Origin: Argyresthia goedartella
Lineage: Eukaryota > Arthropoda > Insecta > Lepidoptera > Argyresthiidae
Assembly (NCBI GenBank): GCA_949825045.1
Contig: OX463822.1
Location: 501,001 to 565,000, forward strand
DNA: 64,000 nt
Reading direction: 5' to 3'
Of this stretch, positions 51,432 to 61,138 are shown in pieces. Position 1 is the stretch's first letter. The number at the start of each line of letters is the position of its first letter. A model generated the notes under the pieces. It was not told the DNA's origin, did not search any database, and saw only the letters and a program-made list of their open reading frames with translations. The translations under genes were made by a program, and so were the position numbers.

Positions 51432-52298
51432 ACGTAGCGTAACTCAGTGGCGATAGGTATAGTCCATGTCAGGATTGATGGCCATGTCAGGATGATGGAG
51501 TGACGTGCCGCACATCTCCCGCTCACCCGCAAAAGCCCTGTCATATTGCTGCATAAGTCCACGTCCACCCAGTTTATCGACTTCGATGCTGCTATGTTGA
51601 AGCTTTCACTTTTACATGTAAGTATTTAAAACGGCCTCTTCGTCTACATGAAAAGTTAAATTCCAATAATCCATTACCGAGCTCGAGAACTAGTTAGAAA
51701 AGTACTGAAACAAAAACATGTTTAGAAACCAGAAAATGAATACCCATTATGAACAGTTGTCATTATCATAGAAGTCGGAGTAACCAATGACAAAAGAAGA
51801 TTCCTTAATTGTGATGATATCTATGTATAAGTTTAGGTACATTTGGTTTTTATCAATACAATATAAAAAGTTTATAATATTAAACCTTAATTTTGTCATG
51901 TACCTTTTTGGCAACATTGTCATCGACTACCTCAGAAAAAAATGGCCATTAAACTTGACATGGACAGTAGTTCAGGGTGACATAATAAGAAATGAAATGG
52001 TCGAGGCCTTATAGACCTAAAGCAATACACAGGGAGGTGGCTGTGAGTTTCCTTAAGTGTTCATACCTATTTAAATATTAAATTATGACTACGCAGTGAC
52101 TAGATGTTTTAATGTGCAAATGTTGCCAGAAATACCACATTATTCGTTATTTACTTACGTGCAATTCTAATTTATAGATAGTATGTAATTTGTAAAGTAG
52201 ACATTAATATTCGTAGTTAGATAGTCAGATAATTATTAAGTTCTTTAAATATATTTTATAATGTAGTTATAAGCAGACATAGCGAGCAATAGTTGATA
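51432..52298. other. Intergenic, unassigned
   Basis: Between the two convergent genes. ORF 51787-52014 (75 codons) has no family signature. Confidence 0.4.
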
Positions 52299-52649
52299 TG
52301 TCACCGTAAGATTGTCAAAACCGTTAGTTGATAAAGTAACATTTTTTTCTCGTTAGTTGATCAACTATCGACAGATAGTAAACTGTAGCGTACTACTTAC
52401 TATATGACGCGTTAGTTGATAAACTAACGGTTTAAACTTGAATTGCAAACGAAATACCAGGGCAAACACTGCGGTAGCTTCGGTGAAGACTAGAGGGGGC
52501 GAGCGCCCCCAAATAGTCTTCGTGTTAGGTTGACATGTAAGAACAAAATAAACGTTAATTCTAAACCCTGGCGGTCTGGTATCTGTCGATAGTTGATCAC
52601 CTAACGCGTTAGTTTATCAACTAACGGTTTTGACTATCTTACGGTGACA
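52299..52649. mobile_element. MITE M2, 351 bp, TA target-site duplication
   Basis: Terminal repeats TGTCACCGTAAGATTGTCAA / reverse (right end acggtgaca), continuing into 'aaccgttagttgat', flanked by TA at 52297-52298 and 52650-52651. TA duplication and TIRs point to a Tc1/mariner-type MITE. The centre (52455-52541) holds 'gggcaaacactgcggtagct', a G-run/C-run hairpin and 'cttcgtgttaggttgacatg', shared with MITE M3. Confidence 0.85.
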
Positions 52650-53007
52650 TATACATAGATTTTTATACACATTTATGGATTTTAATGGGCAAGGGAATTA
52701 TTGGTGCTATCAGTAGTTAATATTTGAGACTTATCGTAGATTACCATCATCCATCCATCCTTAATCATTTAGTAGGCCAAGTAGTGAAAGTCTAATACCG
52801 ATCGAATGCTAATGTATTGATGAATTTAGTATTTATGAAAAATTACATTGGTCTCTCCGTATCATTGTTTAATATTCGGGGAGCGAGTCCTGCTCGGAGG
52901 TGGGTTGGCGCAGTTGGTGTACATGACTCATCATAGCCTGATAAACCGATAGACGCATGCTGCTTGTTCAAACGAACCAGCAAAACTTTTTGTTGAGTCT
53001 TCTCACT
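52650..53007. other. Intergenic, unassigned
   Basis: A tRNA-like hint ('ggttggcgcagttggtgtac' near 52902) is too weak to call. Confidence 0.3.
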
Positions 53008-53049
53008 CAGTATTTTATTAACTCACACACATGAGTTAATAAAATACTG
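53008..53049. repeat. Perfect 18-bp-arm hairpin
   Basis: CAGTATTTTATTAACTCA (53008-53025) and its exact reverse complement (53032-53049) around a 6-nt spacer. Confidence 0.9.
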
Positions 53050-53419
53050 TAACGTGATGTTAGGGCAGGAATCTCACGGGAATTAAGTATTTTTTGTCAT
53101 TGGAATGTCTGCCCTATTTTCATAGCCATAAAGTGAACTTACCGACAACAGCATGAAAACGCGAAAAAACGTGTTTTTTCCAGTTGTGAGACCGAGATAG
53201 ATAGATTTTTGTGCCCCCAAAAACAAATGTCATCGGACACATAAGCGGCGTTTTCGAGAAATCAAAAAATGTATGTGCAATGGATATCTCAAAAAATGTA
53301 TGTGCAATGGATATCTCAAAAAAGACCCACTTTCTGTACATCTCAGTTTTATACCTATAGCTCTAATGATACATTTTCTTTTGTGTCGCCGTCCTTTGAC
53401 GACAAGTATGTACTACTTT
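53050..53419. other. Intergenic with a 26-bp tandem duplication
   Basis: 'aaaatgtatgtgcaatggat' + 'atctca' occurs twice in tandem at about 53266-53318. Otherwise unassigned. Confidence 0.5.
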
Positions 53420-53800
53420 ATTAGGGTTCCGTACCCGAAGGGTGCCAAATGGGACCCTATTACTAAGCCTCCGCTGTCCGTCCATCCGTCTGTCCGTCCG
53501 TCCGTCACCAGGCTGTATCTCATGAACCGTTGTAGTTAGACAGATGAAATTTTCACAGATGATGTATTTATGTTGCCGCTATTACAACAACTACTAAAAA
53601 CAAAATAAATTAAATATTTAAGGGGGCTCCCATACAACAAATCTTTCAATACCACATAAATATTTATGAATGCACGTGGTTACGTACATGGAGTGTGAAT
53701 GTTGCCGCATTAATATTCCCTCCAAACCATCGCTACCATTGTACGGTGATATGGAACCCATCGTGCACGAGTTAGACTCGCACTTGACTTTTTAAATATC
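53420..53800 (-). repeat. Repeat R1, near-complete minus copy
   Basis: From 'tagggttccgtacccgaagg' and the (gtcc)n run 'gtccgtccgtccgtcaccag' through 'ctcatgaaccgttgtagtta' and 'gatgatgtatttatgttgcc' to 'ggaacccatcgtgcacgagt' and 'gactcgcacttgac'. The same full order appears at 57055-57460. Confidence 0.65.
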
Positions 53801-54168
53801 CATTCACTCAATCTCTCACGAGTAGTCACGAGTCACGTCGCCATATTTATATGTAAAATAGTTGGTACACTGATAAAAGCCTTAAGATTACATTGTAAGC
53901 AATGAGGAGTTTTCTGATAGCTCAGTTATCATATCAAAGCGGCTCGCCAGACAGCGTCGTTCACAGTAGTACCGTGAGTACCACCATACCGACCAATAAG
54001 CTCAAGGACGAAATCACGATACATCTTCAAGCCTGTGTTAGAATAAATCTGTGAATAACACCCTCTCTTTCTAACACAGGCGAGAGAGATGACATATCGT
54101 GAATAACACCCTCTCTCTCTAACTCAGGCGTGGTGAGTGAGAAGACATATCGTGAATCCTCCTTGATC
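53801..54168. repeat. Intergenic with a degenerate tandem duplication
   Basis: 'gtgaataacaccctctcttt' (54051) and 'gtgaataacaccctctctct' (54099) begin two copies of about 50 bp, each followed by 'catatcgtgaat'. Confidence 0.5.
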
Positions 54169-54176
54169 TTCTAGGC

Positions 54177-55178
54177 CAGTGGTTCCCAAAGTTGACTGGG
54201 CTACGACTCATCTGATTTAAGTTTACAAACTCGGGACCACAGACCAACTTAGGCTAGTTGGTCTGTGCTCGGGACCCACCTCTAGGACATTTAAGCGTTA
54301 GCAATATTAATAAAGGACTTTTGAAATAACAAACTGTTTTAATACAATCTTTTATTATACTTAATTAGGTACTTATTTGTATAAATTTAATGGGAAGGAT
54401 GAAATTGTTTCCTATGTTTCGCCATTACAGGTTTGACATCAACTTCAACTTTAGTTACTTTTAATCGCAGTGAGTTTGATAAGTCCAATTTATTTCGGTA
54501 TTTAGTTTAATGTTCACCATATTCGAAAACCCAGCCTCACATAAGTATGAGGTAGTAAAGGGGAGGAGGACTTTCATAGCTTCAACAAACAGGCATGGAT
54601 AACTACCAGCAACCGAGAGCCAGAATTTCGTTAATTGCTTACGATTGAAACTATGTTTTTGTGACGAATCTTCTGATAAATCAATTAGTTCTTCACTTGC
54701 TTTTGTTGACATACCAGTTGGTAGGGGGTCTTGAAATGGGTTACAAATCCAATTCATCAAGTCGAGCTTTTTCATCTCCTCGCCGAAATAGTCGTCAAAG
54801 TTTTTTTTTAACAATGATAAATGTGCAGAAATTGCAAATACTACGGTCATCTTTGGCTGCACTTGGTTTTCAACAATAAACGTTTCAAGTGTTTCAAAAC
54901 AATCGTACTTCCCATTCTCAATACAACTCTTCCACAGCAAAAGCTTTTTCATAAACGCCCGAATGTTATCGTGAACTGCAAAAATATCTGATCCTTTTGA
55001 ACCTTGCAAATACAAATTGAGTTCATTTAACTTCAAAAAAATATCCGCTAAATATATGAGTTTGAGAATAAATTCTTCATCCACTAGATGTTCAATATAT
55101 TGGTACTATAGGCAGGGCCCACTCAATATTCGCTCGCGACCCACAAGTGGGTCGCGACCCATAGTTTGAGAAACTCTG
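54177..55178 (-). mobile_element. hAT transposon (Charlie-like), 1002 bp, perfect 8-bp TSD
   Basis: Flanked by TTCTAGGC at 54169-54176 and 55179-55186. Termini CAGTGGTTCCCAAAGTT (left) and CAGAGTTTCTCAAACTAT (right, read inward) are hAT/Charlie-type. Subterminal 'gcgacccacaagtgggtcgc' on the right. Carries only the 3' part of a transposase, so it is an internally deleted copy. Confidence 0.9.
54461..55084 (-). pseudogene. hAT transposase C-terminal part
   Basis: 207 codons: LIYLADIFLKLNELNLYLQG, then KLLLWKSCIENGKYDCFETL, FWLSVAGSYPCLFVEAMKVL and LPFTTSYLCEAGFSNMVNIK. 'YLCExGFSxM..IKxxxRxxL' is the conserved C-terminal hAT dimerisation block of the ZBED/FAM200-like (Charlie) group. The final residues are altered. 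N-terminal BED finger and catalytic core are missing. Confidence 0.8.
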
Positions 55179-55227
55179 TTCTAGGCTCTACCTGCACTAC
55201 GGCGTCGCTAATTTCTCTCCGGCCAGC

Positions 55228-55440
55228 CATAGAGTAGAAATTATTGTGATCTGTCTGTGATGTGACATTTAAAATTTGTACTCTGGTCTGAATTGCGTGA
55301 AATCCCAAGCTCGCGCCTTTGAGTAATAATGTATATTTATACATTATCACTCAAAGGCTCGCGCTAAGCATTTTGATAATGTCGGACTGCAAGATAGAGG
55401 CGGCAATTCTCTCACAGCCCGTAGCGGGAACTCTTAGAAA
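55228..55440 (+). repeat. Repeat D, copy 2, carrying a palindromic insert
   Basis: Same order as copy 1 at 25910-26045 ('ccatagagtagaaattattg', 'cgctaag', 'cggactgcaag', 'attctctcac'). A 41-bp palindrome sits at 55317-55357 between two CTCGCGC heptamers. Copy 1 has a single 'ctcacgc' at the corresponding place. Confidence 0.6.
55317..55357. mobile_element. 41-bp palindromic insertion with 7-bp direct repeats
   Basis: CTTTGAGTAATAATGTATA then its near-perfect reverse complement (one mismatch), flanked by CTCGCGC at 55310-55316 and 55358-55364. Absent from the paralogous repeat copy at 25.9 kb. Confidence 0.75.
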
Positions 55441-55806
55441 ACTCATCATTGAAATTGCTCAACGATAACATTCAAAGATATTTATGTATAAAATTACAAT
55501 TCTGAGATATTAAAGGGTTTTTGATGGAATTTTTGTCTTTTATTTTGTCACAAAAGTACATATTATAATTCTTAACTACTAGACACCAGCATTTATTGAA
55601 AGCAAATTATTCGTTAGATAACAAAGTCATCAATAAGTACACAATATGATTATATGTCTTATTTTAGTTAAATGCGTAATCAGAAACAAAAACATAATAT
55701 TTCACACACACACACTGTACTCCGCACCAACCGGAATGCTGCAACAGAGCTGATCTCGCGCTTGGGGAAGAGTAGGATTCTCGTAGCCAAGCATATGTCG
55801 CAGTTG
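55441..55806. other. Intergenic, unassigned
   Basis: AT-rich with a (ca)5 run at 55707; nothing recognised. Confidence 0.35.
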
Positions 55807-56302
55807 GTTGGTTAAATCCGACACTCAACTATCTCTCTAGACCGTTAATTAAATGCCGACGTTTAACCAAGTCACTAGCATTTTGATTTAAATAAATCAT
55901 CGCCGAAAACCTTTAACACTGTTTTACCGAAAGCCAGCGTGTTGGAAAACAAGATGGCGTCACGACAGCAGCTGATTTGCACAGTTGATATCAGGGCAAC
56001 ACATTGCGGTAGCTTAGGTGAAGGGTAAAGGGGGTGAGCGAAGCGAAGCCCCCTTTATCCTTCGTGTTAGGTTTAACTTGTAATAACAACTAAAATACTT
56101 AAAACATAAACTTAAGCACACATAAAACAATATTTATATTGTAAGTATATTTCTTGTTGTCTAGGAACGTTTAGACAACTCGTTAAACGTTGCGTTCACT
56201 CCACGTTCACTCTCTTCTCTGACGGAATTTTAGTGACTTGGTTAAACGTCGGCATTTAATTAACGGTCTAGAGAGTTAGTTAAGTGTCTGATTTAACAAA
56301 CT
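55807..56302. mobile_element. MITE M3, about 495 bp
   Basis: Terminal inverted repeats of about 75 bp: 'gttaaatccgacactcaact' and 'tagaccgttaattaaatgcc' left, matched in reverse at 56225-56300 ('ggcatttaattaacggtcta'). The interior (55989-56083) shares its core with MITE M2 at 52455-52541 although the TIRs differ. A lone end is at 43480-43562. Confidence 0.75.
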
Positions 56303-56431
56303 CACAGCCTCAAATACACCATGATTATGGAATACGACTCTAGATACCCAACTAGTGATGCCACAACGATGCAATCCCCATTCATTAGCAGCTAGTGGAT
56401 GCAATCATATTATTATGATTCATGCATGCAT
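56303..56431. other. Intergenic, unassigned
   Basis: Short sequence with 'catgcatgcatg' near 56421. No gene. Confidence 0.3.
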
Positions 56432-56559
56432 GAAAAGCGTAAAAGTAATAATTCCTGTGGTTTCCGAACCATTAAATAATGTAAGAATGATGTGGTATGA
56501 TCATTCTTATTTCATTTAATAGTTGGGAAACCTCAGGAATTATTACTTTTACGCTTTTC
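56432..56559. repeat. 128-bp fold-back spanning the SLC22-like stop codon
   Basis: Left arm GAAAAGCGTAAAAGTAATAA (56432 on, about 47 bp) pairs with the right arm ending at 56559, with few mismatches. The centre 'aagaatga...tcattctt' is itself self-complementary. The stop codon of the SLC22-like gene (56549-56551, minus) lies in the right arm. Confidence 0.85.
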
Positions 56560-56818
56560 CTCCGTCTGGGACTGCATTATCAGAGGTCGAGTGGCCTCTG
56601 ACTCTGCATCCCTCACTACTCCCAATCGAAGCAGCGACGCTGGCCTCTCGTGGAGTGACGGCGGCGCCATGCGCGTGCGCGTCGCCGCCGGTGCGCATGC
56701 GCTCTGCGGCGCGCACACTGGGCGGCAGCGGCGCGCGGCGCGTCTCGGGCGCGAGCAGCACCAGCAGCGCCGCCGACAGCGCGCATGCGCCGTAGAGCAG
56801 CGCCTGCACCATCAGACT
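56549..56818 (-). CDS. SLC22-like (organic cation transporter family) last exon; gene-level entry
   Basis: Last of six exons seen (63867-63967, 63332-63486, 62752-63038, 60569-60899, 60153-60334, 56549-56818), 1326 nt or 441 residues plus stop; the first exon(s) are right of the window. All junctions are GT/AG and phases agree. The product is a plasma-membrane-type MFS solute carrier of the SLC22 kind: the MFS loop 2-3 motif GYVSDSWGRR, DESPRWL after helix 6, LDRFGRK in loop 8-9 and APETRRAPLP after helix 12. This exon starts SLMVQALLYGACALSAALLV (helix 12) after CACAG, then the PETRR motif and a Ser/Ala-rich tail ending PDGGKA. The substrate cannot be inferred. Confidence 0.82.
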   Translation of the reverse strand, partial: SLMVQALLYGACALSAALLVLLAPETRRAPLPPSVRAAERMRTGGDAHAHGAAVTPREASVAASIGSSEGCRVRGHSTSDNAVPDGGKA

Positions 56819-56944
56819 CTGTGCGCATCAGAGAGGAACATGCACCATCACACATATGTGCATATCATCACACTCAACAAATCATTGCTGAAAAAGAGTT
56901 GTGTTTCTAAAGAGTTCCATGGACACTGACAGTAAAAAAAAACA
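56819..56944. other. SLC22-like intron, proximal
   Basis: Start (in gene orientation, the end) of the 3.3-kb intron 56819-60152, which holds repeats X, R1 and M1. Confidence 0.5.
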
Positions 56945-57054
56945 GACCTTTCATTCGGAAAAGTAAGTTTTGCTCCACCATATCTTATTATAATGTCTGT
57001 GTGCTCCTCAACGAGCGGGAGCAAACTGCTACTTTTCTGTTTTAGCTACTTTTT
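56945..57054 (-). repeat. Repeat X copy 2, part 3
   Basis: 'ctttcattcggaaaagtaag' and 'gagcgggagcaaactgctac' are the reverse of 11620-11690 of copy 1. Confidence 0.55.
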
Positions 57055-57460
57055 AGCGTTCCGTACCCGAAGGGTGCCAAATGCCCTATTACTAATAAAT
57101 AAATGGTGCCCTATTACTAAGCCTTCGCTGTCCGTCCGCCCGTCCGTCTGTCACCAGGCTGTATCTCATGAACCGTGATAGTTAGACAGTGGAGATTTTC
57201 ACAGATGATGTATTTCTGTTGCCGCCATAACAACAAATACTAAAAAACAGAATATAATAAAATTTAAGAGGGCTCTGATACAACTATTCTTTCAATCCCA
57301 CATACAAACTTATGAATGCACCTGGTTACGTACATTCAGTGTGAAAGTAGCCGCACCAATAACTTTGTAAACAACATTTTGCTATGTACAATCCAAACTA
57401 TTCACTCCACACCATCCCTACAATTGTACCTTTCGTACCTCGCACTTGACCGGTTTCTTA
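57055..57460 (-). repeat. Repeat R1, full minus copy inside repeat X
   Basis: 'gcgttccgtacccgaagggt' and '(gtcc)n' to 'acctcgcacttgaccggttt'. It separates two parts of repeat X that are adjacent in copy 1 (11600 and 11620), so R1 inserted there. Confidence 0.65.
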
Positions 57461-57464
57461 ATGT

Positions 57465-57640
57465 ATTCATTGGCATGTAGCATTTACTCAATGAGCCAAT
57501 TGAACACAGATCTTAATAAAATAATCGATTATAATTTCATTGTGATCGATTAAAAACGAACATGTTTCAAGTTTTAACTTTTTATATGAAAATTTATGAA
57601 TTTGTCGTTATATTCAAAAACAATGTCACAATAAATTATG
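57465..57640 (-). repeat. Repeat X copy 2, part 2
   Basis: 'acgaacatgtttcaagtttt' and 'tgaaaatttatgaatt' are the reverse of 11440-11500 of copy 1. Ends at the MITE array. Confidence 0.6.
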
Positions 57641-59205
57641 TTTTATCTACACACGCATCATAAACCCTCTTTACTGCGTCCAAAAACCACACATTAAGAG
57701 CAGCATAATGATAAACTTCTTGGTAAAAACAAATTTCTTATCTAAATATTGATACATTATGATCTTTATCGACACACGTATCATAAACCCTCTTTACTGC
57801 ATACAAAACCGCAGGTAACGATCAGCATAATGTTAAACTACTTGGTAAAAACTCATTTCTTATCTGAAAAATTACACATTATGACCATTATGTGTAATTT
57901 TTGTACACATTATGACATTCAAATTTCGAACGCCGACGCCCGCCTCGTGCCGCCCCTAGTTTGTCTGTGAAGTTGATACTGACATTCAAATTTCGAACGC
58001 CGACGCCCGAAGTTGGTCCTACAGAACAAGCTAAACAACTGCAGAGCCACAATGCCGGTCAAACATGCGGTTCCTGAACACATCAAAGAGAGCTTATGAT
58101 ATGTGTGTAGATAAACTAGTGTATGTAACTGTACATAATTAGGCATTAAAACTCTCGAGTGATATTATTATGAAACTCGCCTGAGTTTTAATGCCCTCCA
58201 TTATGTAGCAGCCACATAAACAACTATTATCTACACACGTATCATAAACCCTCTTTACTGCGTACAAAAACCGCACGTTACGATCAAATCCGCAATTACT
58301 TATTTTATTTATTTATTGAACAAAAATCCACAGCCATACATAAAATTAAACAAGAATGTAGATTAATAAATAACTAGGCCAATTAAGGATTTCACTATGT
58401 AAATAGTCAAATAAGAACAGGTGAGAGTACACTCAAAGAGACAGGTAGGCAGGTAACTTAAAAATCAACAGTCAACATCTGTGTGCATATTATGTTGTAC
58501 TTAGGTGGGGTACAGTGTACAGTAATATGTGCAGTGTATGCGTGTGTGTGAAAGGTTGTTTATGGGTGGTGTGTGTGTGTGTGTGTTTATCAGTTAGTAT
58601 TGTTGTGTTTGTGTGTGTTATGTGTTTAGATGAATGGAAATTACAGCTAAAAACTCGATGTATTCTAATTCGATCAATAATCTACAAAGTGGTATTGTTG
58701 CGATGGTAAGAGTAGGTTTACATGGCGTTAGTCTAATACAGTTTTGTCGTCTTCTAATAACTTCAGCGCTACTTTCCGCTTAAACATAGGTTTACTGGCG
58801 GAGAATGGGTCAATGTCTGAGAAAAGTTTGTTATAAGTATTAGGCAATCTGAGACAAGTACAGTTAGATGCAAAAACTCATTTCAATGGTAAAAACTCAT
58901 TTCTTATCTGAAAAATTTCACATTATGACCATATTATGACATTCATCCATTTCTACATATTATGACATTCAAATTTCGAACGCCGACGCCCGCCTGCGTG
59001 CCGCCCCTAGTTTGTCTGTGAAGTGAACAAGCTAAACAACTGCAGAGCCACAATGCCGGTCAAACATGCGGTTCCTGAACACATCAAAGAGAGCTTATGA
59101 TATGTGTGTAGATAAACTAGTGTATGTAACTGTACATAATTAGGCATCAAAACTCTCGAGTGATATTATTATTCTCTAGCAGCAGTCACATAAAATACTA
59201 TGTGA
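57641..59205 (-). mobile_element. Tandem head-to-tail array of three M1 MITE copies
   Basis: Units start with 'tatc(t/g)acacacg(t/c)atcataaac' at about 57644, 57768 and 58228. The first is truncated at about 57765, the second is complete to about 58226, and the third is split by a LINE tail (58305-58865) and ends at about 59205. In the second unit the block 'ttcgaacgccgacgcccg' is duplicated (57927 and 57991). All in one orientation. Confidence 0.7.
58305..58865 (-). mobile_element. LINE 3'-end fragment inside the M1 array
   Basis: On the - strand near 58860-58735: CTCLRLPNTYNKLFSDIDPF, SASKPMFKRKVALKLLEDDK then a stop, a LINE C-terminal tail, followed by a 3' UTR with a (GT)n stretch (58545-58640) and an A-rich end (poly-T on + at 58311-58322). 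Interrupts the third M1 unit. Confidence 0.6.
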
Positions 59206-59209
59206 CTGT

Positions 59210-59450
59210 TCAAGTTCAAGACAAGTTCAAGTTCAAAGATTTTTGTTTATAATAGCACAAAAATTGAGATCGAGAACGTCATAACATAATCAAGCAAGCA
59301 TAATAAAACATTAAGTAGGTGCCTAATTATTAATTCATAATATATAGGGTGCAATGAACTGGTATAATGCCAGATGGCGGTGTCTTGTAAAAAGTCATTA
59401 ACTTTGTAGGAGGCCTTTGTGCACAAAGTGTGCTTATACATTTTTTTAAT
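59210..59450 (-). pseudogene. LINE C-terminal tail fragment (minus)
   Basis: MYKHTLCTKASYKVNDFLQD then TAIW on the - strand resembles the last residues of CR1/Jockey-like RTs (compare the GYYNVQDYLNDGSVW tail at 1.5 kb). A 3' UTR follows with a 'caagttcaag' repeated end at about 59210-59235. Confidence 0.6.
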
Positions 59451-59454
59451 CGAG

Positions 59455-59880
59455 CTTCAGTTAATTTTTGTATCACTGAAATCAAAACTATCGATGGCTG
59501 TTATTGTGACATACCTAATGAATATTGATAACCGATACCATTATAATATTCGATTCAATTATTTTTACACATTGGTGAAAGTAGCATACTTCCCTAATTC
59601 CGCCATTATAAAAAAAAGTTTTGTTTTCTTTGTTCCATTACTCTGTATGTGGTGAAAGTATAATTCAAAGTATAGTTATTTCATTATTTTTAGAGCGTTT
59701 TATTTCAATTTTCCTCAGAATCGGTGTGATAAGTTGTATTTGTCACTCAGGAGCAAACTTATTTTCGTCATGGGCGTTAACGCTTGAATCCTTCGCTTCA
59801 TTCTGGATTCAATAAACCGTCCTTGCCGTAAATTCATAATTTTGCCCCCTTGAGACACAATTAACTATCGGAGTTGAATT
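59455..59880 (-). repeat. Repeat X copy 2, part 1
   Basis: 'ggcgttaacgcttgaatcct', 'tttgcccccttgagacacaa', 'aattccgccattata' and 'atcgatggctgttattgtga' are the reverse of 10940-11400 of copy 1, in order. Confidence 0.6.
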
Positions 59881-60152
59881 TTGGAATTGACCAAACCCAG
59901 ATCTAACATACTTTAATAGATTTCATTTATTACTAACTGGACAACTTCAGGATTGAATTTGTGTGGGGCAAAAAATATGGAGAGCTGATGGCCAACTCTA
60001 TAATAGGGGAAAGCTCAGGAGGCACAGTAAGAAGTAGAAGAAGGGGGCAAAGAGGCGGTGCCGGTAGAAAGGAGAAACTACATGGTACCTAATGGCAATG
60101 GAAAAGGTAAAAGAGTTATCTCATAGTAAAGGGCACTGTTCTGTGGTCTCAC

Positions 60153-60334
60153 CAGCATGGGCGTCCACATGGCGATGAGACTGCCGATCCGGCCGACCAG
60201 CGAGCAGGCCGCGAGCGCGGAGCTGCGCGTGCGCGTTGGGAACAGTTCCAGCGTGAACACGTACATCGAGTTGAACGCGAACGTGATTGCCAGCTTGCCC
60301 ACGAAGAAAAGGCTGAACCCAGCACGCGTGTGAG
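60153..60334 (-). CDS. SLC22-like, exon 5 of those seen
   Basis: 182 nt. Acceptor GTTCCAG|CTCACA, donor ATGCTG|GTGAGA. First two bases complete an Ala codon, then HTRAGFSLFFVGKLAITFAF and NSMYVFTLELFPTRTRSSAL (helix 10 and the 'ELFPTxxR' motif of SLC22), and CSLVGRIGSLIAMWTPML (helix 11). Confidence 0.85.
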
Positions 60335-60568
60335 CTGGAACACACAGCAACACAGATATCACGCACGTAAGCTTCTATCTTTTCATCACGCTTCTTTTTC
60401 AATTTGTGTCAATTATACGAGTAGGTTGTTATCTAAAGAGGGGTACGTCATACGTAGCTCTTAAGGGAAATGGATAAAGATAAATAAGTAAAATTTGATT
60501 AGTTTTAGAGTGAGCCATTCCTTCTAAGGTCTTTGTCACGATCCTCGTAAGACAGAGTTTACACATAC

Positions 60569-60899
60569 CAACAAAGTAAGGCACCACGCAAGCGATTCCG
60601 CACAGAAGGAACGCCACAAAAATAGATATCTTCCTGCCGAAACGATCGAGCGCCATCATGAGGAGCAGCGAGGCCACCACCTCCATCGCCATGTTGAGAG
60701 CGAAGTTGGCGTACTTGTCTCCTGACAGCGACACCGAGTTGATGGTCAGCCCGTAGTAGACCAGCGTCGTGCAGATCCAGCACCAGCAGCACAGAGCGAA
60801 GCGCGTCATGAGGACGCGGGACCGAAGCAGGCTCAGCCACGGGTTGCCTTCGTTTGCAGTTTTCTCCGCTTTTGCTTCTTCTGATTCCTCTTCGAGGAC
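60569..60899 (-). CDS. SLC22-like, exon 4 of those seen
   Basis: 331 nt, phase 0 to phase 1. Starts with an acidic loop VLEEESEEAKAEKTANEGNP, then MTRFALCCWCWICTTLVYYG (helix 7), GDKYANFALNMAMEVVASLL (helix 8), LDRFGRKISIFVAFLLCGIA (MFS motif, helix 9) and VVPYFV. Donor GTTG|GTATGT. The acceptor (TAAAAG|GTCCTC) has a weak pyrimidine tract, so the exact start is less certain. Confidence 0.82.
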
Positions 60900-61138
60900 C
60901 TTTTATATCATATGATAAAAATTGCAATCTTTTATACAAAGTATTATGTCGAGGGATACAAAAAGAGCGAGCGAGATCATAAACATACATATGTACAAAG
61001 TCAGGTCATAAGTTCTGTCACAAAATAAAAACTTTTGAATTTAGAACGCTGGCCACAAAAAAGTTTATTGAATTCGAATTTCGAATTTTTCATGAAAATA
61101 AAAATGTGTACTTTCTAGAATTTTCCTCATTTTTAAAT

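Noticed and set aside
52900..52990. tRNA-like text (ggttggcgcagttggtgtac, then gttcaaacgaacc)
   Set aside because: A and B boxes are imperfect and too weakly placed for a SINE or tRNA call.
60121..60990. Arg-rich ORFs of 93 and 143 codons on the - strand over SLC22-like exons
   Set aside because: Wrong frame of the transporter exons; the correct frame carries ELFPTRTR and LDRFGRK and fits the splice phases.
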